This document shows positions 37,756 through 49,625 of a stretch of 64,000 nucleotides of DNA, in pieces. Within the stretch, counting starts at the first letter, position 1. Each line of letters opens with the position of its first letter. Source of the DNA: Phlegmacium glaucopus (lineage: Eukaryota; Basidiomycota; Agaricomycetes; Agaricales; Cortinariaceae); contig MU130013.1 in assembly GCA_015039465.1 (NCBI GenBank), forward strand, positions 334,169 through 398,168, written 5' to 3'. The position numbers were made by a program, and so were the translations under genes. The notes under the pieces are model-generated. The model was not told the DNA's origin. It saw only the letters and a program-made list of their open reading frames with translations, and made no database searches.

Positions 37756-38239
37756 GTCCTCGATGAGCTTCAAGTTGCCTCCTGATCTGTCAATTTTCGA
37801 AAGCGGATATATCATCCAACAAGATTATATAAAATCTTTTTTCATGGATGGTAAAGACGAAGAGTATAATATATTCAGCCTCCTCAACGATCTCTATGAC
37901 TGGTGGTGGGACCTACCCCGTGAAGAACGAGCGCAAACGCCCCTTCCACAGAGTCCGTATTCCTGTGCTGGGTCTCTACCGTCCATACTAGTCGTCGTTA
38001 TTAACCCCGCTCCTCATTTAGTGTACATGCTTGATGAGAACAATTTCGACTCCACCGTTATCTGGATATGCGGGCGCCGCTTTGTGTCGACCAAAAAGGA
38101 TGTTAAAGGACTTGGACGAGTGGTCGAGCAAGACAAGGATACTTTCAGAAAGAAGAAGTTTGTTACAGCGTTCGGCAGAAACAGAAATTTTGATGAAGGG
38201 CAGATGGTGTTCCAAGTTTTGCCTTCGCGGAAAACTTGA
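37754..38239 (+). CDS. Small orphan family, paralogue 3 (161 aa, intronless reading)
   Basis: An uninterrupted ORF from MSSMSFKLPPDLSIFESGYI to GQMVFQVLPSRKT. Relative to paralogue 1 it has an extra G at the former donor (GCTGGGTCTC) and the old intron is now open, adding 17 residues (GSLPSILVVVINPAPHL) in frame. Either the intron became coding or this copy is an expressed read-through variant. Function unknown. Confidence 0.6.
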   Translation: MSSMSFKLPPDLSIFESGYIIQQDYIKSFFMDGKDEEYNIFSLLNDLYDWWWDLPREERAQTPLPQSPYSCAGSLPSILVVVINPAPHLVYMLDENNFDSTVIWICGRRFVSTKKDVKGLGRVVEQDKDTFRKKKFVTAFGRNRNFDEGQMVFQVLPSRKT

Positions 38240-38729
38240 TGAGAGAGGTGGACTTGGAATCATATCAGCGAATTGGCTATGACTACGAGCGGGTCATCCA
38301 GTTATATTAATTTTTTTCTTCTTCGTGCTCTCATGTGTGGAACCTATTATCATATTTCGTTTACAGTCTATATGGACGACAGTCTCGAACCGTATATCAC
38401 CATTTCAACAAACATACGTGAATCTCAGGGATGTTGTTCTCCTTCATCGAGTGCCAATCATGTCAACTTCTAGATTTCGTCTCCAGAGTACACGGGTATC
38501 GGTTGATTTTGAAGATGTTGGAAAACTTGTGTTCCATAGATAAAAAAAATTTGAAGGTGGAATTATGTGCTGATTGCTTAGATGGCCACTCACGTGAGTC
38601 TACTGCGACGATCAACAAGTAGGTGAAAATAGACTCTATATCAACCTGACTAAATAATTTGAAAGCACACCATCTATGCAAACATTTCTAGATCTCAAAG
38701 ACCGTAACTATCCGTACAAATTGTCTGCT

Positions 38730-41700
38730 TCACGTAGACTTTTTAAATTTGTCAATAACAACCATATGAATCTTGTTTGTAAACGACCGAATGTGTTTAT
38801 GCGTTCGAACACGCACGAGATACGTCAAAAGATAAACAGCACAAATCTAAAATAAATATCCAAACGATGAGCCATTCATCCAGAAGAACAAGAGTACAAA
38901 GTAAAACAGGAACTTACATTAAATATGATATACACACAAAATAACCCAAAATCACGCCAATGATGCTGATAGAAAATATTGAATGTAGGTCCCATCCATT
39001 CATCAGTCGTTCGACTTGAGCAAAAACGACAAGCAGTAGACGCGTCAGGATTGGTAAGATATCCACCACGACTTGAAATGTAACTAGCCATGAAGTCACC
39101 ACAGGTTACACCAGTTGGTGGCTGCACTGTGACGAGTTCCTTGTCGGAACACTCGATCAACTGATGACCGATGGCTAAAGAAGGCATTATTAAAACACAA
39201 TGTAGTCAAGAATTGAAGACATAAACGCACCTTGACCCAAAAGAGCTTCGATCAAGTACGTGAATGGCGAAAGGCGATACATCCATCGCCACCAACCCAA
39301 TAGCCTGAAAGGTTGCAAGACGCCATTGCTGCAAATACATTTGGTCAGCTTACCAGTAATGATGCGCTACCCTGAGGACAGTCACTCACAATGTAAGGAC
39401 AAACGAAAAAAGTAAAGAAAACATAAGGCCAGCGATTTCGGCAGTGGGACTCATCGAAGCAACAGCCAATGCGATTGTCGTGTAATAAATCGGGAAACAG
39501 ACGCCATACATGAGATATGTGAATCCTGCGCGAGAGTCTTCAAAGCCAACGGTCCAGTACCAGCACAAGAAGAAGAGCGTTGACCCTAAGATGTTCCATG
39601 GGAGTTCCATAACGACCTGAGCCGTGGTCAGAGCTGACCAGTGGTACATGCGACTTGAACGTTCTCGGATTTCATAAATGTCGCGCATCTAGGCAATCCT
39701 TGTCAACCGTATTATCAAGGTAAAGTAGGCCAATGTAAACTGTACGTTGATATAAGGCACATGCAGTTGACCACCTAACGGAGCACTCTGCGATTCAGAG
39801 CATAAGCCATTCATCAGGTACCCGAATAAAAAAAAGGACAAACCAGGATAGTACCCATGAAGATGGCCTATTAAGGTCGAATAAGAAGATAGCCAATAAC
39901 GTTATCGTAAGAATACATACAAAAAGTTTATTTTGTGTTCCTTGAATCGTGTTCTTAGACTTGAAGAAAGTGAAACCGATGAAAAGGCCTCCGATAATGT
40001 TCAAAGTAAGTTTCGACATGAGGTACGTGGGGTCACGCCAATAAGCCAAGTTTTGTCGTCGCAGAAGAACACGAGTTTGATATGTCCATGGAGTTGCGAA
40101 CTGGGTCGTCACAGCTGCTGCAACTGGAGGATGTGATCGTCCTTCCACATGAAGTTCATCGATTTTGTCTTCCGAGGTTTGATGTTCCTTGGAATTGAGC
40201 CACACGTCATGCCAATCTCTATCCGTGACAGCAGTGGCTCCTGCACCGATAACATCAAGCATATATTCCGCCCTACGCCAAAAATTAGAGGAGGGATTCA
40301 GTGGATGATAAGACGCGAAAAACGTACGGGTTCTCTCCGGGCCTGCATTTCCGTGCGCCTGCAGTCTCGAAGTAGGAGATGATCGACTGGGCTCCTTTTC
40401 CAACATCGCCGAAATAAACGGTTTGTCCTCCTTTTCGCAGTAGTAATAATCGATCAAACACCTGCAGATACAAAGTTCAGCACACTCTAAGACGTGAAAG
40501 CCCTTAGTGACTCACCTGGAAAAGTTCTGCGGAAGGCTAGAATCGAAAGGTTAACAACTAGTCACTATGCACAAAGTTCCAGATGGAGTAATTACCTGAT
40601 GAATGCTGTATAAAGAAAAAAGATATATGAGAAGAATGCTCGTCGTTAGGACAGTTGAACGCTCACGTGCACAGCACAGATTGCCCATTATCTGCAAGGC
40701 TGCGTAAAAATTTCATGATTGCCCAAGCACTTTGTGAATCAAGACCTGACGTTGGCTCATCCAAAAAGAGCAGCAATGATGGCTATATAAATGTTATTTA
40801 ACACCAGTATCTCAACCCAAAAATCGATACTTGCCTTGGCAGCAAGTTCAACCCCAATGGTGGTTCTCTTCCTCTGTTCAATACCGAGTGACCCAACCAT
40901 AGCGTCGGCGAATGGTTCAAGCCCGCACATAACTAAACATTTTTCGGCGCTAGAGAAATATGAGTTTATATATACTGATGACGTTTCTTGATGCTTACTA
41001 GGCGATCTTTTCCGACGTAGGTACTGATGCAGGTTGACGAAGTTGGGCAGAGAGTACTAAAGCTTCGCGTACAGTAGTGAGAGGCACGTGAGTATCCATC
41101 TGCTGGCAGTAACCTGTTTGAGCCTGAAAATCGATAGGCAAAGCTTGACCATTGAAGAACCGATCTCCCGTAACGACGCCAGTTCCAACACGTTCAGCAA
41201 GAACATTCAACAGAGTAGTCTTCAGACGAAAAAAAAAAAAGAAGATAACATTAAAAATTAGGACGCGCACAGGTTTTGCAATGATTTACCTTGCCAGCAC
41301 CCGATTCTCCCATCAAAGCGGTCAACTTTCCCGGAGCGACGAACCCCGAAACATCGTCTAGCAATAACCGATGATCTCCAGAAACAGAAACAGTATAGTT
41401 GAGGTGTCTCCACGAAAATGTATTCATCATCTTTGGCTGCTCGTGCATTGCTTGATTCTTCTCGTTTGAATCTTCAGATCCTGCGGACGATGATGGACCA
41501 GTAGCAACCTGAACCTTCTCTTCATCGTCGATAACAGCAGCATCAACCTGCTGCAGAACGTGCGCCTTTGAACCTCGCTTAAACAATATGGTTGAGCCTT
41601 GCCCAGTCCCACCGGTATTGAATTCGGTAAAGGTCACAAGGCACAGAACGAAGAATATAGCAAAAGAAAGGAGGATTCCAAAGTTCTAAAACATTGATCA

Positions 41701-44577
41701 GATTACGAACAAGAAAAAAAAGGTATTTAACACCTACTCTCCACAGATTTGAGTAATGATAATCGAAGGACAGGGCCAGATAAGAATTTCCACTAACTGT
41801 CGCCTGACCAGGCTGTGACCCAACGACGGTACAAACTTGGTTGGCCAAAGAGATATCTTCGTAGCCTGGACCTGATGGTACGAGAGTCGAACAAACTCCA
41901 TTCAAGGTATGGAATTCGTTGGTCATGAGACCTTCGAAAGCATATCGGATGGGCTGTACGTATATTCATGAGGCTCCAAAAATGATTGTGGAATCTTAGA
42001 ACGTACATTGATGTATGATATCCAACGAAGAGCGCCTATCATGGAAGGTTTAGGAATCTGATAACCCGTGTACAGAGACAACGCAAGAAGGAGAACCCCA
42101 GCTATGGCCTGAGCAGGTGCCGCTTTCTTGAAAGCCGCAGCCAAGCCACGAAAGAAGGCTTTCATGGCTAACGCCACCACGAAGATGAATACGAAATAGG
42201 TACTGTGACATGGATCGATCAAAATCAAGATAAATTCACGATAAAAGCAAACACACAAGAATTGAGCAGCAGATGTTTGAAGCCCCACGATAAAATATAC
42301 AATGATCGCAAACAGGATAATGGTTGCAAGAGTAAAAGGGACGTCAACCAGGGTTAGGGCTATGGCCTCTACCATTGGGTGATACATAGCTGCCTTCTGG
42401 TGTCGAAGAATGATAGGTCGTTGAGCAAACAGTGCCGGTATCTCGGACATGCTGAAAAGAGCTGGTACGAAGACGGAACTAATAGAGATGGATCAGGAAA
42501 GATTGGACGATATGATGAACACCCGACTTACAAGAAGATAACACCTCCGCGAGAGAAATACGCAGCTGTCGAGTCCGGCGTGTGTATGAAAGTAGTCCCA
42601 AGAATGATTGCCTGGAATACAAAGGTCCTGTGTACAACGTTAGTTCCTGAAAGTTATTCCATGAGAAAGATATCGCTGACATTGTGGATAAAGCTTGAGT
42701 AGTATAATTTCCTTGAATAATCTGTATCCTACGAAGCATCACGATTCGTACTTGCATCGGAATCGAAATCGTATATGGACTCTATAAAACCAATCAAATA
42801 ACGCAACAACATTTGGATTGATTTACGAACCGTGCGACGAGTATGACGGGCGTGCTCCGCCTTCGCGCTCTCCTTGTAAGCAACTTTCCTATCATGCTTG
42901 TCCACGTTCGCCGCCTTGTATAGCCCTATATCTTCAAGGTTCATCTTCCTAATCTCCGAGTTTTTATAATACTCTTCGAATTCAGCGGCTGTCTGAGGGA
43001 TGGGGTGATTCTTCAATTCTGGGCTTCTTCTATCATCGTCCTTCGAGACCATCCTTCTCCCAAGCGGGTCTGTGACAGAGACTAGGAAGTCTGGCGTAGT
43101 CTGGCGATTGGCAGGAACGTAACCCATGTCGATGAAATATTGCCGAGCAAGGCCGATAGGACCAAAATAAACCATCCTTCCTTCGTAGATGAGGCAAACT
43201 TTATCGAAAACATCCCAAAGAGACTCTCCAGCCTGGTATATAGACACAATGGTGGTATCACAAATGAGATCTGTGGCAATTCGCAGGGCACGGACAAATT
43301 CAAGAGCCGTGCTGGAGTCGAGACCGCGAGTGGAGCTGCGATATCAACTCGGTTGTTAAATCGACGCCCAAACCGAATATCGAAAATGCTTGACTCACTT
43401 GTCCCAAGAAGTGATCAAACTTCTGGTAGCCAGAGTCTCACTAATTCTGTAGAAGACATGTCAAAAGGGCGAAATACATGAAGAAAGGAGAGTATGCATA
43501 CGAAACACGCTTTTTTTCACCCCCACTTACTCCTCGTATAGCAGCATCTCCAACTGGTGTATTTTTGACGTGGTTGAGACCAAATATAGTGGAATATATA
43601 TCGGTGACCCTGCGAGTATATTGACTCCTAGAAACGTCTGTGATACGTGAATGGGGTGCTCGGGTTTTCGCAGCAAAGTGGAGAGTTTGATCAACGGTTA
43701 GGGTTGGAAAGTGTACATCGTCTTCAGGGCAATACTGAACGTCACCGCGATACTGCCGAGAGACTGGGTATGGCGTAAGAGAATCGTAATAGACGTCGCC
43801 TTGAACAGCGTGGAACTCTTCTCTTTGATTGGCGAGGACTTTGAGAAACGTACTACATCCGGATCCGGGACGACCAAGGACGACTGAGTGAAGTTAAGCT
43901 TGATGATAGGGGGCATGGGGAAGAGGGAACTCACGAAGCATTTCGCCTGGACGAACAACTCCTTCAAATCCGGTGATAATATTTTTCATAGCTGGATGTC
44001 TTGCTGAACGAATTTTGGCCAAGATGTTCAATGGATTGAGGAGGGAGCCTAGGGTCGGTTGAATGCTCGCAGAGTCACCTAAACCTACAACTCGAAGTTT
44101 CCCAAAGGCGACTCCGAGTTGACGTGATTTAATGTCTGCTTCGTCACGTCTTTAAAAGTTAGCATTAAAAGGGGTAAAATCACTTAATAAGGAGAAGTTA
44201 ACATACTTTTTGAGATAATAACGAAGTGTCTTTTCAAAGTCGAAAGGCTGTTCTCCACCTGCTGGGGCCAGAGTGAGGTTCGATCCCAATGACGCTGACT
44301 GACCGGAACCTGAAGCAGAGGCGTCCGTATCGAGTGGAGGAGTCGTCAAAGTTTTGGATAGTTTGCGACACCCCATAGGGTCGAAGTGGTCCAAAGAGAC
44401 ATGACAATGAGTCTTAGTTCGCAGCGTATTTGGCCGTTCGAGGGGGTCAAGCGAGGGCTGGGATAGGAATGGCAAGCATGGGTGACTATGGTCAACTACA
44501 TTTTGCGGAATGTTTGGTGTACAAGTTCCTTGTTCATCGTCTTGAATCCCCGAGGGCTGAGTTCCAGTAGAAGTCAT
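38730..44577 (-). CDS. PDR-type (ABCG) full-size ABC transporter
   Basis: Plasma-membrane multidrug or lipid exporter of the pleiotropic drug resistance class, layout (NBD-TMD)x2, with many short introns. NBD1 has Walker [16 protein letters not shown] (a cysteine replacing the usual lysine, typical of PDR NBD1) and signature [15 protein letters not shown]2 has [20 protein letters not shown] and [23 protein letters not shown] segments are seen at [24 protein letters not shown] (near 42330) and [23 protein letters not shown] (near 39580) positions. The start at 44577 ([10 protein letters not shown]) precedes a variable N-terminus. The last exon encodes [20 protein letters not shown] and ends at 38730. 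Fragments of that exon lie at 34.8 and 37.1 kb. No break was seen, but I did not phase every intron. Confidence 0.9.
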
Positions 44578-45465
44578 AAAGATTCAGAAAGTGGGCAGAA
44601 AGTGCATGCATCGCTGGTTTTTGAATTGAATAAAATGTTAGACACTCCTTTGGCCCTGACAAATCTGAATCAGCATTCATAACAATAGTTTAGTCACCTG
44701 GTTAAGATTTCTAACCGTACCATACACTTCGTAAAGGTTCTTACCTTTGCATGTGCATCATGAGCTTGAGTACGAAGGCCCTCGCGGTATGTATCGATCC
44801 ATTTGTGCATGCGATATTCTTTGTTGCCATGCAAAACGAGTTTGGCATGTTCTCTTTGTCAAAAACTTCATGTTACAGCGCTCGTGCAAATACCACTCTA
44901 CAGCAGAGTGTTGTAAGGCTTGTAGATAGATGCGGCATCGAACTTGAACGTGGACCGGATATCCATGTGGATATCGCCTGGAGTTCATGGTGTGGGAATG
45001 AAGAAGAACAGTCACGATTGACTTTACGATAGCATCATTCCAGCCTTCAGCGTCTCGTGCACATCGTTGCCGACTCTGCATCCTGCGAACAATTGCTTGG
45101 CCTCTTTGGTATCATCTGTGCTCCGGTATGGGCCCAGATGCATCTTTGAGATGAATATGTCCATGAATGGTGAAGGAACAATTAGAACGATACCTCACCA
45201 CACATTCAAAGGGAAAAATACCAATGACTCCGACAAGACTTGGATGTATAGATGGAACAATACGCCCACAGATATAAATTAGGTCGTAATAGTACAGTAT
45301 ATGGCCAAATGTGAATTTCCCCAATTTGTGTCCCACCTTGCAGCCTCAACGATTCCCTAACTGCATATGATGCCTTTCATTTAGAACCTCACGCGCCCAG
45401 CCTGTGAAGAGATGCTTGGGAAGATATTAGCATCGCATACTAATAATATCGTCAAACAGGTACTA
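44578..45465. other. Intergenic between transporter and NLR, no gene seen
   Basis: It contains upstream sequence of the transporter and short contradictory ORFs (44751-45032, 44758-45081, 45112-45336), none with splice support or recognisable motifs. An alternative last exon of the NLR could reach about 45350: a donor at 45480 and an acceptor near 45405 would replace the final GRPIL. Confidence 0.4.
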
Positions 45466-48400
45466 TTAAAGAATAGGCCTACCTGAAAGATCAAGGACGA
45501 TTACACGACCATCCGCTGAGCCCAACGCAATGCAAGTTCCACTTATCGCCAAACCATTGTAATTCGATGGCCCCCTGTATGAGACCGGAATCCAACAAAG
45601 GCGCTGTTTCGAATTCATCGACCAAACCCACCCATCATCACTGATAAAGGTCGGAAAACTTGACTTACATTTCCCATGGAGAAGAGTAGGAGAGTGAACA
45701 AGAGGATAAGTAGAGTTATTGTAAATCTCAACGCTGTTTCCAGTCACCGCATCCCACAGTCGAAGAATACTATCGTAGGATTCAGACAAGATTCGTGTGC
45801 CATCGGGTGAGAATGTAACAGACAGGACTTTATCAGAATGGCCCTTGAGCGTATTGAGATGAGCGCCGCTCACTGCATCCCACAGTCGAAGAGTCTCGTC
45901 GGCGGATCCAGACGCGATTCGTGTGCCGTCAGGTGAAAATGCGACAGACCAAACTGGGCCGGAATGGCCTTTGAGCGTATTGAGATGGGCGCCGCTCACT
46001 GCATCCCACAGTCGAAGAGTCCCGTCATCGGATCCAGACACGATTAGTGTGCCATCAGGTGAGAATGCAACAGATGAGACTGAGCCGGAATGCCCATCCA
46101 TAATCCGAACACAAGGGCTCCAAGTCTCATCTATACAATTATTTGTCCTGCCTAGTACTGATAATCTTTTGTGCTCGTACAGGGTCCAGAGAGTTGTCTG
46201 CCTCGGGGTAAAATGTAATGCTGAGTGATACACTTGGAGACAAGAAATATCGAGGATTGAGAAAAATTCACGAGTAAACCGCTCGCAATCATGCAGTAAT
46301 TCAACGACATTGCCCAAGTCGATAAAGTCCTTTTTCTGTGAAATATTAAGTCTTAGACACCTGCGAAAACACAAAGCACATACCAACAGAAATTCTTTCG
46401 CAGCATGTAAACCAATCAAACTATTTCGAAGCTCCCCTAACAGGCTACAAGCTTCGATCCAGTAAAGAAGATATTTATTGCAAAACTCCTTCAGGAGGGA
46501 GACCAGAGTATCCGACACCAGGGCATGGGTAAGGTGGAACATCCAATGACGGCATGAATACTGGATGTGAGGCAAAATGTTGTCCGTAATACGTGAATGT
46601 AAACCGTCGACTTCACTATTTAGTATACATGGATTGTTGATTCCACATATATCTTGTTTGAGTGACTGCATAGCTTCGAGACACCGAATTGCAAGTAATG
46701 TATGCTGTTTCTCGCTGTCCACTCTAAAGTTCGCATCGCGGCACCGATTAGAATCTGTTATGAAATCAACAAATGATGGATGGTGTAGCCGAATCAATTG
46801 GGTGTCACGGTCTGGTAAAATAAGAATGGAATAAAGATGTACCAGGGTTTGTCGGATGGTTGAGGGAGTCATACCAAGTAGATTCTCCAGACAAACAGGG
46901 GACAGCGGCTCTTGTAGGGAAACGATGCTACCGAGAATCATTTTCAGTCGACCTGATAGTTGAATTGAAATATCTGGGAATGCGTGCGTGAAGACGTGCA
47001 TGTACAATTTATCAAGATGGTGATAGGGGGATGATTGTGCATTGGCACTCAATACTTTCCCACTGAGGAGACGTGTGAGTTGACCTTGTGGATCAGAATC
47101 ATTTCGTTCTTCGATAAACTTGATTGAGGTCGCTGCAAAAATAAACAGGCCAAAGGACAAAGTCGCCAGTGCCTCGACATCCTCCTCCGACGGCCATGAA
47201 CTATTGAGGCCATAACGCCCCCTGATATCTTGGAGAGCTGACAAGAGATAGCGTTTGATGTCTTGTCGCACAACGCTTAGCTCCAGTTTGTGCAAGACCA
47301 GACATTGTGATGCTGCATTGAGATGACCCGACTTATGGGCAAAGACAGAGGTGATGGACTGTTCCGGTCGACTAGTTACCAAAATCTTCAGCGGTGAGAG
47401 TTTGGAAACATAACGAGAGAGTGAGGATAGGATGATGGATGTGGTGCCCATGTCCTTGCATTCGTCGAGAGCATCTATCACAATGAGACATAAACGGAAC
47501 GAATCACGAGCACATTGAAGAGGTTTTATGATAAGTTCTTCTAGTTGGTAAGGGACGCTCGCAGAGGCTAGGTGAGGGTTCGACTGAAGAATCTCCGCTA
47601 GCTGAACGCCAAAGGACGGAAATGTTTGCCCGAGATGATGGGCAATGGATGCAAAGATGAGATTCGGATTACTTCTGTCTGCAAAGTCGCGAGAGCAGAA
47701 GAAGCTTGTAACAGGGATTCCACGTCTTTTGCATTCATCGGCGAAAGTATATGAGAGCGTAGTCTTCCCCGTTCCAGCTGAACCATTTATCCAAAATATG
47801 GGCGTATTGGGAACATTGCTATCGCTGGCATCTTCAACACCTATCCACCGACGGAGTTGGCCTAGAACATCTACTCTCGTCCCATCAAGACACCGTGCTA
47901 CTTTTTGCGGATCAAGGGATTCGAACGAGGCGGAAAAAACCATAGGTGGGCGACCGTCTCGGATGTATCAGGTGAGGGCTGCCCATGTAAGGAAGAGGTT
48001 AACGAATAGTTACCTTTCACGTCTAATTTCGCCATCACTCCCTAGCCAAAATCTAAGATAGCACAAGGATACTTCATTTCGAAGAAACATACCTGGAATC
48101 CGTCGTTCAAGGTTTCCTGTACATGGTCAAGTTTTCCTTCAAACCTGGCATTATCATCTCTCAGCTGCTGTGAATCAATTCGTTTCAGACTGAATGGTTG
48201 TTAGATGAACAGAAAGATAAGCTAACATCTAGCGAGAACTCCACCGCGAGCATTGTTTCTATCTGGTTTCAAGGTACATCAGTCAGGATAAGACCGATAA
48301 GGATGTGTGCCCACCTGGAAGTTTTCGATAGACCATGAAATTGCCTGGACATGACAAGCTATAGACGCTGCATCGTTGATGTAGTTGAATGTGCGTCCCA

Positions 48401-48904
48401 CCATCCCACGGGAAGCAAGCTTCTTCACGTCAGCTGCAATCGCAATCCATTTACTGAAAGTCATTAATCAGGACAGTGAATGTGAGCCAGTCATGGAAAG
48501 GCCTGCCTTGATAGGTGATCTATTCGATCCTGCATCGATTTGGAGGGTGTTCCTGCGTTCTTCTTCGATTTTTCGAGGACATCTGTCAGCTCACTAATCC
48601 GAGCGGCAAGTTGCTCTAGATCGTCCACATTTTGAGATATTTTCTATTTATTCATTAATAAGCGCAATCATAAGGCAATTGATAACTGTACCTTGATCAC
48701 ATCGATAACAAACAGGAGGCCCTCAACACCGACCTTCAATCCAGGAACCGCAACGACGCCTGCCGGCCCTTTGAAAAGATTGAGAATTAATTGCAGGCGA
48801 TCAACCGCGGTGCTGCTTGCACGAGCTAGCCGGTTTCTAGTTTCGGCGGGTGGAAACTTGGATCGTACTTTGGCTTTGAAGGATTGGACTTTCGAATTCG
48901 ACAT
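45466..48904 (-). CDS. NLR-like STAND protein: helical N-domain, NACHT, 3 WD40 repeats
   Basis: Seven exons: 48692-48904, 48507-48643, 48315-48453, 48227-48262, 48093-48167, 48014-48041 and 45466-47957. Phases close, giving 1039 codons of protein, or 1023 aa if the in-frame 48-nt intron at 46336-46383 is removed. The intron at 48454-48506 would be GC-AG. The N-terminal part is helical (NLFKGPAGVVAVPGLKVGVE, then NVDDLEQLAARISELTDVLE), as in NLRs of the HeLo-like or related type. NACHT has Walker A WINGSAGTGKTTLSYTF and Walker B LIVIDALDECKD, then VTSRPEQS. The C-terminus has three WD40 blades (GHSGSVSSVAFSPDGT and two more) and half-blades. Compared with the NLR at 14.3 kb, the NACHT is clearly homologous but the WD repeats are few. 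Confidence 0.85.
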
Positions 48905-49267
48905 AGCCGAGATCTGCGGACGAAGAAGCGAAAGGGTTATCGTGAGATCTGTCCTGACAAAGACCTCTTGCGGCGATGTTTTCGTATACTGCGCTTTGCA
49001 TATTTTCAAAAATGACATGACGCCTGTGCCTGAGAAAACAAAGGAGCACAGCTAGATAGCTTGGTCCTTCGTCCTGCTCTCACCTGGGAGGAATTCAGTG
49101 CTATTTCATGATCGTCTCTCCCATATGCCCCCATCTAGAATATGCTATCCGACCAGATATCGCTGTACAGGCGAATACGTCGTTTTCATTAACAAGACCA
49201 TTGTTGTTGCCGTAAATGACTTGTCAAAAAATCGCTGTTGTTGTCACCGATTTAAAATTTTTACTTC

Positions 49268-49588
49268 TGTTGAATTATACGAGTTTCAGTCGTTGATTAT
49301 TTGTTTAGGTATCTTTTATCTTATCATCTCTTTTATTCTTTATTCGCGTTATCTTTTTGCATTACATAATCACGGTCATTTTGTCACGGATTTTACTTAT
49401 TACAAGTCTCAACTTTATCCTAAAGTTGAGACGTGAGCACAATCATTTTATTTCTACATTACAATAGCTGATCATTACCTAGAACTATTCATTTGTTCTA
49501 GGTAACATACATTCCATATTTAATATATAACTTTATCCTAAAGTTGAGACAACTATTCATTTGTTCTAGCTGCGAAATTATCCCAACA
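49268..49588 (+). repeat. 5' LTR (321 bp), TGTTG..CAACA
   Basis: Starts TGTTGAATTATACG and ends TCCCAACA, next to a primer-binding site GGTTATGGGCCCC (49589 onward) of the type seen in fungal Copia elements. It contains short internal repeats (CATTTGTTCTAG and TTATCCTAAAGTTGAGAC). The 3' LTR begins identically at 54081. Confidence 0.88.
49406..49432. repeat. 11-bp perfect hairpin in the LTR
   Basis: GTCTCAACTTT and AAAGTTGAGAC flank the 5-base loop ATCCT. The same hairpin exists in the reversed part of the 3' LTR. It may act in transcript termination or folding; position in R/U5 is likely but unproven. Confidence 0.75.
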
Positions 49589-49625
49589 GGTTATGGGCCC
49601 CGAAGACAAACTGTCTAACTTCACG

